Assembly: GCA_031969915.1 (NCBI GenBank)
Contig: DALYJJ010000006.1
Span: 14,476-78,475, forward strand
Origin: DALYJJ01 sp031969915
GTDB taxonomy: Bacteria > Acidobacteriota > Terriglobia > Bryobacterales > Bryobacteraceae
Direction: 5' to 3'
DNA length: 64,000 nt
Under the pieces are notes generated by a model, which did not search any database, was not told where the DNA came from, and was given only the letters and a program-made list of their open reading frames with translations. The position numbers and the translations under genes are program-made. Of the stretch, positions 1 to 8,768 are shown in pieces; positions within the stretch are counted from its first letter, which is position 1, and each line of letters begins with the position of its first letter.

Positions 1-428
1 GTATCGGTTTGGGCATAGCGCCTCCCGATCTGATGAGACAGGAACCCTCTACGCACCAGAGCCCACGCGCCTCTGTTCCGTCAAGGTGCGTTTGCACCCC
101 GCGAACCGAGGCGACCCATACCTGAGCCCAAGGGCCGCCTCCTGTTTGCCTGAAGTGGTACCCCCCGCCACAGCCGTCCCGATGCTGACGGAAAGCGCGG
201 CTGCCGGCCTCCTCTCTAGTCTAGAAGCGTCGAGGGTCGAGAGATCGTCCCGGCAGCGCGAAATCGTCCTTCTGCCGAATCGCACACCCACCCCCTCCCG
301 CCTGCGCGCCCGAGCCTCAGCCCGCATGGTGTACGATAAGAGTCCTCATGGACTCTGCCCTTTACGTTCCTGCGGATTCCGAGGCTGGGTGGGCGGCAGA
401 CCTTTCCGGAAGCGGTCGCGAGAGCAAA
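1..428. other. No confident gene upstream of the exonuclease
   Basis: Open frames exist here on both strands, but they are arginine/proline-rich, overlap each other and match nothing recognised. The only structure noticed is a perfect inverted repeat close to the exonuclease gene, listed separately. Confidence 0.5.
339..356. repeat. Perfect inverted repeat AGAGTCC-TCAT-GGACTCT
   Basis: Two 7-bp arms are exact reverse complements around a 4-base centre. The centre contains the upstream candidate ATG (348) of the exonuclease gene. It could be an operator for the exonuclease-nucleotidyltransferase pair, which would fit translation starting downstream at GTG 429. It could also be chance. Confidence 0.35.
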
Positions 429-1016
429 GTGGACCTTTACTATTCAGCCGACATAGAGACTGACGGCCCCATCCCAGGCCCCTACTCCATGCTGTCTTTC
501 GCAGTCGTTTATGCTGGCTGTTTCGACGGCTCGCGCTTCAAGCGCCCAGACCGTTACGATCAGATCTTCTACAGGGAGCTGAAGCCTATCTCTGACTCCT
601 TCGAGCCGGACGCGCTGAGGGTCAACGGGATTGACCGCCAGCGGCTGTGTTCCGAGGGTGCAGAGCCGGAAGCGGCGATGACGGAAGCATACGAATGGAT
701 TCGCAGCCTGTACTCTCAAGGCGAACCGATCCTGGTCGCTTATCCGCTCAGCTTCGACTGGACTTGGCTTTACTGGTATTTTATGCGCTTCTCCCGCCAT
801 GGATCCCCGTTTAATTACTCAAAATGCTTTGACATTAAGACCGCGGTTGCGGTAAAGGCCGGGATTCCCGTCTCCGAGGCCGGCCGCTCGCGCATAGACG
901 CCGTTCTCCGCTCAACCTATCCCAATACCCACCATGCCACTGATGACGCCATAGCTCAAGCAGATATCTTCGCCAATGTCTTCGAGTGGGAGGGGAGAAT
1001 TGGGCGACCTCGCTGA
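429..1016 (+). CDS. DEDDh-family 3'-5' exonuclease
   Basis: This is a predicted RNase-T/DnaQ-like exonuclease acting on 3' ends of RNA or DNA. Exo I is SADIETDGP near the N-terminus, with the metal-binding D and E. Exo II is in the PLSFDWTWLYWY segment. Exo III is HHATDDAIAQAD, giving the H and D of the DEDDh type. The in-frame GTG start is preferred over ATG 348 because the catalytic domain begins right after it. The extra 27 residues from ATG 348 look non-coding, and that ATG lies in a palindrome. Neither start has a strong ribosome binding site. The stop overlaps the start of the nucleotidyltransferase gene, so the two are probably co-translated. Substrate unknown. Confidence 0.75.
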   Translation: MDLYYSADIETDGPIPGPYSMLSFAVVYAGCFDGSRFKRPDRYDQIFYRELKPISDSFEPDALRVNGIDRQRLCSEGAEPEAAMTEAYEWIRSLYSQGEPILVAYPLSFDWTWLYWYFMRFSRHGSPFNYSKCFDIKTAVAVKAGIPVSEAGRSRIDAVLRSTYPNTHHATDDAIAQADIFANVFEWEGRIGRPR

Positions 1017-1986
1017 CAGACGTAAGCGCACCGAAGAAAGGCTCGCCGAGTTGACGCGATGCCTTCATGCCGCCGAGGTCCTTGCTGGGGGCAAGGCCTG
1101 CGTATACGCGACGGGATCCTTCGGCCGACGCGAGGCTAGTTCCCACAGTGACCTCGATTTGTTCATTCTCGGCCGCGCGAGGTCCGACGGTAATGGGAGT
1201 CAGTTGACTCGCCTCGATGAGATCTGCATCAAGGCCGACCTCATTGAGGTAACCCGCCAACTTGGTATCCCGGAGTTTTCGGGCGATGGCCGCTATTTAA
1301 GCCACTACTCCGTCAAGGATTTTACAGGTACCCTTGGCACGCCCGAGGATGACGTAACGAACACTTTTACGGCTCGACTGCTGCTGCTGTTGGAAAGTCG
1401 CCCGTTAGTGGGGGCTGCCGTTCATCATGAACTCACTGGAGAAGTCATAGAGGCGTATTGGCGCGACTACCCTGACCACAAGTCTGATTTCATGCCTGCA
1501 TTTCTTGCCAACGACATACTACGTCTCTGGCGAACGTTCTGCGTGAATTATGAGGCACGAACTGCCCGAGTGCCAGACAAGGAAAAGGCGAAGGGCAAGT
1601 TAAAGAACTACAAACTAAAGCATAGTCGGCTCTTGACGTGCTATTCAGCTATTCTGACCCTCCTCGCAATCTACCGTCAGCACAAGACGGTGACGCCGCT
1701 CGATGCCCTGGAGGTGGTGAAGCTGACGCCAACGGAACGGCTCGAGTGGATCCTTAGCCAGTGTCCAGTGACTGGAGCCCAGGACGGGATTCGGGAACTA
1801 CTGAGCCAGTATGAGTGCTTCCTATCATCGACCAACCGCAATGAGGATGACTTGGTCCAGCAGTTCTTGGACAAAGATCTGAGCCGTGAGTACATGCGAC
1901 GAGCCTATGCCTTTGGTGATACGCTCTTTCACGTGCTCAATGCGATTGGTGATGGCACGCGCTTTCATCGGCTGCTTGTGGTATAG
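1000..1986 (+). CDS. GlnD/DUF294-type nucleotidyltransferase
   Basis: A pol-beta-fold nucleotidyltransferase of about 328 residues. The motif GSFGRREASSHSDLDLF near residues 39-55 carries the GS and the two metal-binding aspartates. A third acidic residue lies in IKADLIEV. The remaining roughly 240 residues are helical and basic, without a recognised domain. TTG 1000 is chosen because GGAGG at 989-993 lies six bases upstream; ATG 976 is possible but lacks such a site. The gene overlaps the exonuclease by 17 bases, which suggests translational coupling and joint function, perhaps nucleotide addition versus trimming on RNA ends, or protein modification. No ACT or HD domain is seen, so it is not GlnD itself. 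Confidence 0.7.
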   Translation: MGDLADRRKRTEERLAELTRCLHAAEVLAGGKACVYATGSFGRREASSHSDLDLFILGRARSDGNGSQLTRLDEICIKADLIEVTRQLGIPEFSGDGRYLSHYSVKDFTGTLGTPEDDVTNTFTARLLLLLESRPLVGAAVHHELTGEVIEAYWRDYPDHKSDFMPAFLANDILRLWRTFCVNYEARTARVPDKEKAKGKLKNYKLKHSRLLTCYSAILTLLAIYRQHKTVTPLDALEVVKLTPTERLEWILSQCPVTGAQDGIRELLSQYECFLSSTNRNEDDLVQQFLDKDLSREYMRRAYAFGDTLFHVLNAIGDGTRFHRLLVV

Positions 1987-2358
1987 CCGGCCTCTTGCTT
2001 TTCGGGACCACGAACACGCACGCTAACTAACACCAGTGGCTTCTTGATTAGCCATGGCGCTACAGCCTTGAGAAGGATTACTAACAGTATATGGCGTTTG
2101 GCACGAGCTTCCTTGACGAAGAGGAGAACGTCTCCGTCGCGCCGGAGGACAATGAGGCTCTCACGCGCGTCCTTAAGGAGCGGTTCCAGTAAGCCGCCTC
2201 TTCCGGAAGACTGTTCGTCCGAGGCCTAAGAGCGATTGCCGCGCCCTCAGTTCTCTCTAGTTCTCTCTAAGCGCCAAGAAAAGGATCTTTGCTCGTTTTG
2301 CTCACCACGCTCATCTTCCGCTCCAAACGCCATCACGTGATCCGTTTCCCCGTAAACA
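1987..2358. other. Mostly empty spacer
   Basis: No full gene is visible. It holds one short candidate ORF (listed separately) and a tandem 10-bp duplication of AGTTCTCTCT near 2254. Base usage is less GC-biased than in neighbouring genes, as expected for non-coding or decayed DNA. Confidence 0.5.
2091..2192 (+). CDS. Very small acidic ORF, doubtful
   Basis: A 33-codon frame starting MAFGTSFLDEEENVSV and ending VLKERFQ. The acidic-then-basic composition looks more protein-like than its surroundings. There is only a distant AAGGA upstream and a stop close before the ATG. It may be a tiny gene or the remnant of a larger one; no family is recognised. Confidence 0.2.
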   Translation: MAFGTSFLDEEENVSVAPEDNEALTRVLKERFQ

Positions 2359-2688
2359 TCACCCCCGTAGAATCGCGTTGAGCCGCGTCAAGTACCTCTC
2401 GCCGTGTCCCTGAGGCCAATCGTGCACGTCGCGGTCGATACGCGCCGCAACCAGTCCTTCTGCACCCTCCACCCCTTCCGCAGTTGCGCTGCGGCCAATT
2501 CAGGAATGTACGAGCAGCAACGAGCAGCCAATACTCGCATCATCGGAACCCGTCTGACTTCTGGCGATCCCGTTCAAGACCGCTCTCTGCGCCTTACTGA
2601 CCGGGTTGCTGAAGATAAATTCCGCACTCGCGCTTACTAGCCTTGCGCGCGGAGGTGATGCGGATCGTTTCTTCAGTTTCTTCGCCAT
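2359..2688 (-). pseudogene. brnA: Frame-broken BrnA-type antitoxin gene
   Basis: Pieces of a BrnA-like antitoxin can be read in order but in different frames. First comes FIFSNPVSKAQRAVLNGIA with SDDASI, then YIPELAAAQLRKGWRV, then ARIDRDVHDWPQGHGERYL followed by TRLNAILRG and a stop. The last piece matches the conserved C-terminal DNA-binding part of BrnA (R-D-x-D-V-x-x-W ... T-R-I/L-N-A-I-L-R). At least two frameshifts separate the pieces, so no functional antitoxin is made. It lies directly after, and partly overlaps, the brnT remnant, as in intact brnTA operons. Confidence 0.6.
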
Positions 2689-2747
2689 CTTCGCTTTCCT
2701 CGAGATAGACATGAACCACCAGCGGAGGGACACGACGCGATTCCTAA
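2594..2747 (-). pseudogene. brnT: 3' remnant of BrnT-type toxin gene, cut by the insertion sequence
   Basis: Forty-eight codons beginning about at SRRVPPLVVHVYLEE and including IRITSARKASKRECGIY match the C-terminal half of BrnT RNase toxins (LVVVHxYxE ... IRIISARKATKRERxxY). The upstream part is separated by the insertion sequence. Across the junction the frame meets a stop, so decay probably began before or soon after the insertion. Weak 5' similarity (SDDLCRVPGDD, ENAIGPLRN) can be read on the far side of the element, on the minus strand of about 4682-4790. Confidence 0.55.
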
Positions 2748-2767
2748 GGGCTGGCGCAAAAACAAGT
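2748..2767 (+). repeat. Left terminal inverted repeat of the IS
   Basis: Reads inward GGGCTGGCGCAAAAACAAGT. It matches the right end at 18 of 20 positions. The TAA just outside (2745-2747) is the target duplication. Confidence 0.9.
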
Positions 2768-2782
2768 TTACAGATCTTTGTT

Positions 2783-3733
2783 TCAACGATTGGGAGTGAT
2801 GGTGTAGTTCCACTTCGGCAGAACATCGTGCGGCTGCAGGCGCAGGGCATGGAGTTGTTCGGGGGTCGGTGCGACGCCGGTTGGATAGTGGCGGCGGTCC
2901 AGGTGCGCCGTGACGGCCAGACCGGTTTGGGTTTTGGTGGAGCGGATGAAGCGGAGGATCTTTGGGTAGCTGTCGAGTGGCTCGCCGGCCCAGTTCTTCG
3001 AGATCTCCGAGAACAGGCGATGCTCGATGGGGTTCCACTTGGAAGCGCCGGTCGGATAGTGGGCGACGGTGAGCGTCAGGCCGTGTGAGTCGGCGAGTTG
3101 AGACTGGAGTTCAGTTTTCCAGGCGCGGCAACGATAGCCGTTGCTGCCGCCGGTATCGCTGAGGATGAGCAGTTTCCGGGAGCGTGGATAGCGCGGCGAT
3201 CCCTCTTGCCGCCACCAATGTGCGATCGCGTGAGCGGCAAAGGCGGGGGTGTCATGCGAAATGCCGACGACCACCGAGCCTCGATGGGCAAGGAGGTCGT
3301 AGATGCCGTAGGGAATCGCAACGCCGGTGGCATCGGAGCGGAAATCGTGATCGTTGACCAGACATGGCGACAAATCCCAACGCGCTCCGGGATTCTTGAA
3401 GCCGCCGACCAGTTCGCGCTTTTTGGTATCTACGCTAATGATGGGATGTCCACGGCGCTGGAAGCGGGCTCGTAGATCGCCCAGGTAGAGGAACTGATCG
3501 TTGCGGTCGGGACTGTGGTCGGTGGAGAGTTGCTTGCGATTGACCCTCAGCGAATAGCCCATCTGATGGAGGAGACGGGCGACGGTGTTGGGGCTGACGA
3601 CGACTCCGAAGTCGCCCAGCGCCATCGCGATCTTCTCCGTCGTGCGACGTGACCACTTCATGCCTGTGATGGGATCCCCAGCCGTATCGTAATCGAGCAA
3701 GAACTCGATCAGGATGAGGATGTCGGCCGTTTT
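2783..3733 (-). CDS. ISAzo13-family transposase, catalytic part (second frame)
   Basis: Catalytic DDE domain of the transposase. Visible motifs are ISVDTKKRELVGGFKN with the first D, LLILSDTGGSNGYR with the second, and HYPTGASKWNPIEHRLFSE with the E. The frame is open, without a good start of its own, back to the end of the preceding ORF, where an A5 run (3734-3730 on the minus strand) allows a -1 slip. After the slip the protein continues TADILILIEFLLDYDTAG, which restores the usual family sequence. The product is therefore probably one polypeptide of about 570 residues with the upstream frame. Confidence 0.85.
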   Translation of the reverse strand, partial: KTADILILIEFLLDYDTAGDPITGMKWSRRTTEKIAMALGDFGVVVSPNTVARLLHQMGYSLRVNRKQLSTDHSPDRNDQFLYLGDLRARFQRRGHPIISVDTKKRELVGGFKNPGARWDLSPCLVNDHDFRSDATGVAIPYGIYDLLAHRGSVVVGISHDTPAFAAHAIAHWWRQEGSPRYPRSRKLLILSDTGGSNGYRCRAWKTELQSQLADSHGLTLTVAHYPTGASKWNPIEHRLFSEISKNWAGEPLDSYPKILRFIRSTKTQTGLAVTAHLDRRHYPTGVAPTPEQLHALRLQPHDVLPKWNYTITPNR

Positions 3734-4479
3734 TCTTCCACCGGCTTGCGTCCGCCCCCGAAGCGGCGCGTGCGTCTCGTGGTCACATTCTGATCGAGAA
3801 GTTGCTGACGGCCGCGCGCCACGGTGTGCGGATCCACGCCCAGAAAGGTGGCCAGCATGCTGTCGCCGCCGTGCCCAAGTTTGATGGATTCCAGCCCGGC
3901 GAAGAGGCGGCGTTGTTGCTCATCCAGCAGACTATAGAAAAGCAGGATGGCGGCCTTCAGTTCATCGGGAGAAACCTGGAGAGCCGTAGCATCGGCTACC
4001 AGCGGAACCGCGCTCGCCGTTTGCCGGGCACGAATCTGATCTCGTGACTGCCTGCTATCGGTGGCGGTGTAGAGGAATCGCCCGGCCACCTCGGTCCGGC
4101 CGAGGCGTCCCCGGCGAACCAGATCGCGGAGGGGATCGTGAACCTCGGCATGGAGCGCATCGGCCAGTTCATCGGCGAACCACCCGCGGGCGGCCTGATT
4201 GACGAAGGATTCGATGGTGGCCGTCAGCGTACCGTGGCGCGAGAACCAGACCGCCTCATGAGACCACAGGCCGGCGTCATCGAAGCGGGCAGTCTCGCGG
4301 AGGGCGTAGAAGCGTCCGCGATGGGTATAGCTGGACAGATAGTCGAGCAGCCGAAGCTTGCGAAAGACAGTGAGGCTGGCCGAAGTGCCGAGCGCGTGTT
4401 TGAGTTCGGGCAGAGTGGCGATTTTGTGCCGCAGCAGGTGCTTGCGGAGCAGTTGGGGATCAAAGGAGATGGGTCGCAT
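3709..4479 (-). CDS. Transposase N-terminal part with an extra DNA-binding-like domain (first frame)
   Basis: The last 75 residues (LLDEQQRRLFAGLESIKLG ... FGGGRKP) are the standard N-terminal region of ISAzo13 transposases, including the helix-turn-helix-like TVARGRQQLL. The first roughly 170 residues, starting MRPISFDPQLLRKHLLRHK, form an additional domain with winged-helix character (ATLPELKHALGTSASLTVFRKLRLLDYL). Similar sequences may exist as separate genes elsewhere; that is from memory. The frame ends at GRKPVEEKRPTSSS just after the slip site, so termination gives a 256-residue protein and frameshifting gives the full transposase. A shorter product could regulate transposition. Confidence 0.75.
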   Translation of the reverse strand: MRPISFDPQLLRKHLLRHKIATLPELKHALGTSASLTVFRKLRLLDYLSSYTHRGRFYALRETARFDDAGLWSHEAVWFSRHGTLTATIESFVNQAARGWFADELADALHAEVHDPLRDLVRRGRLGRTEVAGRFLYTATDSRQSRDQIRARQTASAVPLVADATALQVSPDELKAAILLFYSLLDEQQRRLFAGLESIKLGHGGDSMLATFLGVDPHTVARGRQQLLDQNVTTRRTRRFGGGRKPVEEKRPTSSS

Positions 4480-4661
4480 AATGATACAGTTCCGACAATC
4501 GGGGGCTTTGACTCGGAACTATACCACAATCACATGGACACTGCGACAGGCGAAAAGAGCCCTACGGAAGCAATGGTTACAGGGGCTCGGCTGCTTCGGT
4601 TCGCTTCTGCGATGTCGGCGCCAAGGTCATTCAAACGATCCAGGTACGACTCTCAGTGAGT

Positions 4662-4681
4662 AGTTGTTGTTGCGCCAGCCC
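4662..4681 (-). repeat. Right terminal inverted repeat of the IS
   Basis: Reads inward on the minus strand GGGCTGGCGCAACAACAACT. It differs from the left end at two of 20 positions. The outside TAA (4682-4684) is the second copy of the target duplication. Confidence 0.9.
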
Positions 4682-4926
4682 TAAGCGGTCCAATGGCATT
4701 CTCACAGGTTGCGTCATCCCCCGGCACTCTGCACAGATCGTCACTCAAGGGACGCCCCCGATGGCTTCCATCACTTCTTGACCGTCACTGGGTGGAGAGC
4801 GACACCGGAGTGAAAGGCAACAACAGTCAGTCGCTCTGCAGTTTTGTCGAATCGATGATTGCTTGTGCAAGGTTCAGCACGAACCCGGCGCCTGGCGTCG
4901 GCCCGCCGAGGGGATACACTGATGAG

Positions 4927-5198
4927 ATGGCTCGCAAGGCGAGCGTTGTGATCGAGAAGTATGAACACGGCTTCTACGCTTGGTGCCCGTAACTAAAAGG
5001 GTACGAGTCGCAAGGAGACACGCTTGAAGAGGCAATGGCAAGTATCAAGGAGGCGATTGAGCTATACCTGGAAACCGTTCCTGCCGATGAGCGCAACGTT
5101 CTCTTCACGACGGACCTCATACGCGGAAAGACCCTCCGCTCCCCTGGGCGGAAATCAGGACTCGCTCATGATGATCGGCATCGCCGGATCGCTCGATG
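4927..5198 (+). pseudogene. hicB: HicB-type antitoxin gene with in-frame stop
   Basis: The frame reads MARKASVVIEKYEHGFYAWCP, then TAA, then LKGYESQGDTLEEAMASIKE and AIELYLETVPADE. This is the characteristic partial RNase-H-fold domain of HicB (VVIExDEHGYYAWCPELKGCxSQGDTLEEAxxNIKEAI). The TAA (4990-4992) replaces the conserved Glu codon of CPELKG, so a single nonsense change explains the break. The C-terminal DNA-binding part is missing or diverged, and no HicA toxin gene is next to it. Confidence 0.7.
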
Positions 5199-5302
5199 AG
5201 GCGCTCCACCGCGCCACAACCGGAATGGCGCATTACCTCGACGGCGAGTACGGTCTCAACTCCACCGAGGCCGTGCTGGTCCTGGGCCTCGCCGTCAAAT
5301 GT
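5141..5302 (+). pseudogene. Fragment resembling an acetamidase/formamidase C-terminus
   Basis: In a frame different from hicB, GGNQDSLMMIGIAGSLDEA is followed by LHRATTGMAHYLDGEYGLN and STEAVLVLGLAVK. This resembles the C-terminal segment of acetamidase/formamidase-family enzymes (a G-I-x-x-S/D-L-xx-A ... M-xx-(Y/W)-L ... L-xx-x-E/D-A ... V-L motif string). No N-terminal part is present, so it is a remnant. The match was judged by eye. Confidence 0.4.
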
Positions 5303-5354
5303 CGGAACAAGCTGCGTCAGCCGGCTGGATGTGGGTACAATCAAACCGAACTCT

Positions 5355-5987
5355 ATGAAAGATTTCTTTAGTGCTTTTGGCTCGGAGTTTTTCAGACCGT
5401 TAGTTACGCTGATGCTGCCCGGCGCTGTTGCAGTCCTTCCTGGCTTTGTGGCGGTTTTCTTGTCTGTGGATGCTTTTCGACGTTTCGCCGAGCACAATCA
5501 TGCCGAGATCATCGGAGGATTCTTACTCGTGTGCGTCTTCGCCGGCTTAGTTATTGAGGATTGGGGATCACGCCTCGAGAATTACATAGACAAGGTCCAC
5601 GCGGCGCGGGATACCGGTAAGCTGGCTTGGCGCGAGGCCTTGCTGCCATGCAACCATTCTTCCGGGGACTCGGAAGGCGAGTGGTACGCATACCTTCGGC
5701 TTGCGTTCGATACTGAGCCCGTGGGGCACCGATATCTGCGCACTCTTGTGCTTCGGCTGAAATTCGAACTCGGTTGCTGCATTGGGTGCTTTTTCGCGAT
5801 CAGCCCGGTCTGGTTCTGGCCCACCACGTACATGCTCCGGGCTGCAATCACCTTGTTCCTCCTGATGGCGAGCGCATACTTCTGTTGGGAAGCCTCAGCT
5901 ACGGTAAGACTTCTGGAAAGACTTCGGCACGAATTGCTGAAGGGAATCAAGGTGGTTGCTGGACAGGGCGCGGCTGCGAGCGAGTAA
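5355..5987 (+). CDS. Membrane protein of unknown function, about four helices
   Basis: A 210-residue protein beginning MKDFFSAFGSEFF. Hydrophobic stretches are seen at LVTLMLPGAVAVLPGFVAVF, IIGGFLLVCVFAGLVI, FELGCCIGCFFAISPVWFW and a further one ending LMASAYFCW. A charged soluble loop of about 80 residues lies between the second and third, and a basic tail (RLLERLRHELLKGIKVV) follows. The frame extends upstream, but that part overlaps the amidase fragment and looks non-coding. No family is recognised and no strong ribosome binding site is visible. It sits alone among remnants, typical of accessory DNA. Confidence 0.6.
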   Translation: MKDFFSAFGSEFFRPLVTLMLPGAVAVLPGFVAVFLSVDAFRRFAEHNHAEIIGGFLLVCVFAGLVIEDWGSRLENYIDKVHAARDTGKLAWREALLPCNHSSGDSEGEWYAYLRLAFDTEPVGHRYLRTLVLRLKFELGCCIGCFFAISPVWFWPTTYMLRAAITLFLLMASAYFCWEASATVRLLERLRHELLKGIKVVAGQGAAASE

Positions 5988-6533
5988 CACATGGTCGAAT
6001 GTGCCGGTCGTGAGGGAAAGCAAGCACGAACGAGGTTGAAACGTCCTAAATCACGTTCCTCTTCACACAGCGCCTTGTTCTGATCGTCGTCGGTTCGCGC
6101 AGCTCGCTGCAAGTCGTATGGGGCGACGTAAGTTCATCCCAGCAATCGGGCGGGCGGCCGCCGCGTACCCCTTGCGCTTTCCGAATCGGACCTTTCACTT
6201 GATCCTCGCGTCTGCTGCCGTCGTACGATGCCAGTTGGCAGAAATCCCTCGCCTTCCCGTGAAACGCTCCACTCGGCTCCACGCCCAGAAATAGGAGTCC
6301 CCTCCCGCGCGAATGGACGCTGTACGTGCTTCCGGTACCCCGCCATCTACGTAACCTGCGCGCGAGGGTCTAATCCTGCCGTCGCAGGCCCGCCCAACCC
6401 TGATTCACAACTTTTCGATTTCTCGATCTCCCCAGCCCTCAACCACTTACCGCCCCCACCCCCTCGGACCCTCACCCCCCACTGCTACTCTCACCATGGC
6501 TCGTAATGCGCCAAAACCAGAAGGAGTTCGACC
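5988..6533. other. Spacer without a recognisable gene
   Basis: Overlapping short frames on both strands have arginine-rich translations and no family signature. The last 60 bases are strongly pyrimidine-rich (runs of C with CCCCCACCCC) and end in the AGAAGGAG ribosome binding site of the following gene. Confidence 0.5.
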
Positions 6534-7274
6534 ATGAAACGCACCGAAAAACAACGCGAAGCCTCCCGCCGCAATGGCGCGAAATCCAAAGGCCCCGTCA
6601 CCCCTGAGGGCAAAGCCCGCTCGGCCGCCAACGGCCACCTCCGGCCCGCTCCCGTCAAAAACCTCGCCCAACTCCCCTTCCTCATCGAAGGCGAGAACCC
6701 CGAAAAGTTCGAAGCCCTCTTCCAGCGCTACGTCCAGATCCTCAACCCCACTGACCCCCTCCAGCTCAACCTCGTCCGCCGCATCGCACGCGCCGAGTGG
6801 ATGATTGAGCACTACCACGCCATCCGCGCCCGCGTCATCGAAATCCAGGTCGCCCGCCAGCGCGCGGAAGTCGAAAAGAACTTCACCCAGCCCACCCCCC
6901 ACCTCCAGGCCGCCATCGCCATCGCCGCCGAAGCCGGCCGCGCCGCGCTCCCCTACATCGATCGCTTCCTCACCACCCAATGCCGCCAGTACCGCACGGA
7001 CATGCAGGAACTCCGCCGCCTCCGCCTTGATCAGGTCAACGGCCTCATCCCTGCCCCCACCTATGAAGTCGCGCCCCAGCCGCAGCCTGCCCCCGAACCG
7101 CCGCCCCAAGCCGCCCCTGAGCCTCCCTCAACTCCCACACACGAAAATCCTCCGCAATCGAACCTGACACCGCCCTTACCTGCTCCGGCTCAACAACCTG
7201 CGGCCGCCTCGCCGCCCCGCCGGCGAACCCGCCTTCGCTCCCCCTATCGCCGCCGCCGGCTACGAATCCGATGA
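6534..7274 (+). CDS. Conserved acidobacterial protein of unknown function (TEKQREASRRNG type)
   Basis: The N-terminus MKRTEKQREASRRNGAKSKG followed by PVTPEGKARSAANG is the hallmark of a family common in Acidobacteriota, usually annotated hypothetical. A helical middle part (about residues 50-165, rich in R, E, A) follows. The last 65 residues are proline-rich and then arginine-rich (PPRRRTRLRSPYRRRRLRIR), which looks unlike coding sequence and may result from a frameshift near 7200. The start is well supported by AAGGAG seven to eight bases upstream. DNA-binding-like basic motifs are visible, but no function is known. Confidence 0.65.
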   Translation: MKRTEKQREASRRNGAKSKGPVTPEGKARSAANGHLRPAPVKNLAQLPFLIEGENPEKFEALFQRYVQILNPTDPLQLNLVRRIARAEWMIEHYHAIRARVIEIQVARQRAEVEKNFTQPTPHLQAAIAIAAEAGRAALPYIDRFLTTQCRQYRTDMQELRRLRLDQVNGLIPAPTYEVAPQPQPAPEPPPQAAPEPPSTPTHENPPQSNLTPPLPAPAQQPAAASPPRRRTRLRSPYRRRRLRIR

Positions 7275-7317
7275 CCCCACTGATATCCTGTTCTTCAAGC
7301 ACCGGAGGGCCATCCAA

Positions 7318-8751
<1,434 letters not shown>

Positions 8752-8768
8752 ACGGGCCGTCCTGACGT

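Larger units (their letters stand above)
2748..4681 (-). mobile_element. ISAzo13-family insertion sequence, apparently intact
   Basis: A 1934-bp element bounded by near-identical terminal inverted repeats beginning GGGCTGGCGCAA and flanked on both sides by the trinucleotide TAA, a 3-bp target duplication. It carries a DDE transposase of the ISAzo13 (Rhodopirellula transposase) family in two frames that appear to be joined by a -1 frameshift. Complete ends, matching target duplication and uninterrupted frames suggest recent insertion. The target was the middle of a decayed brnTA locus. Confidence 0.9.
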
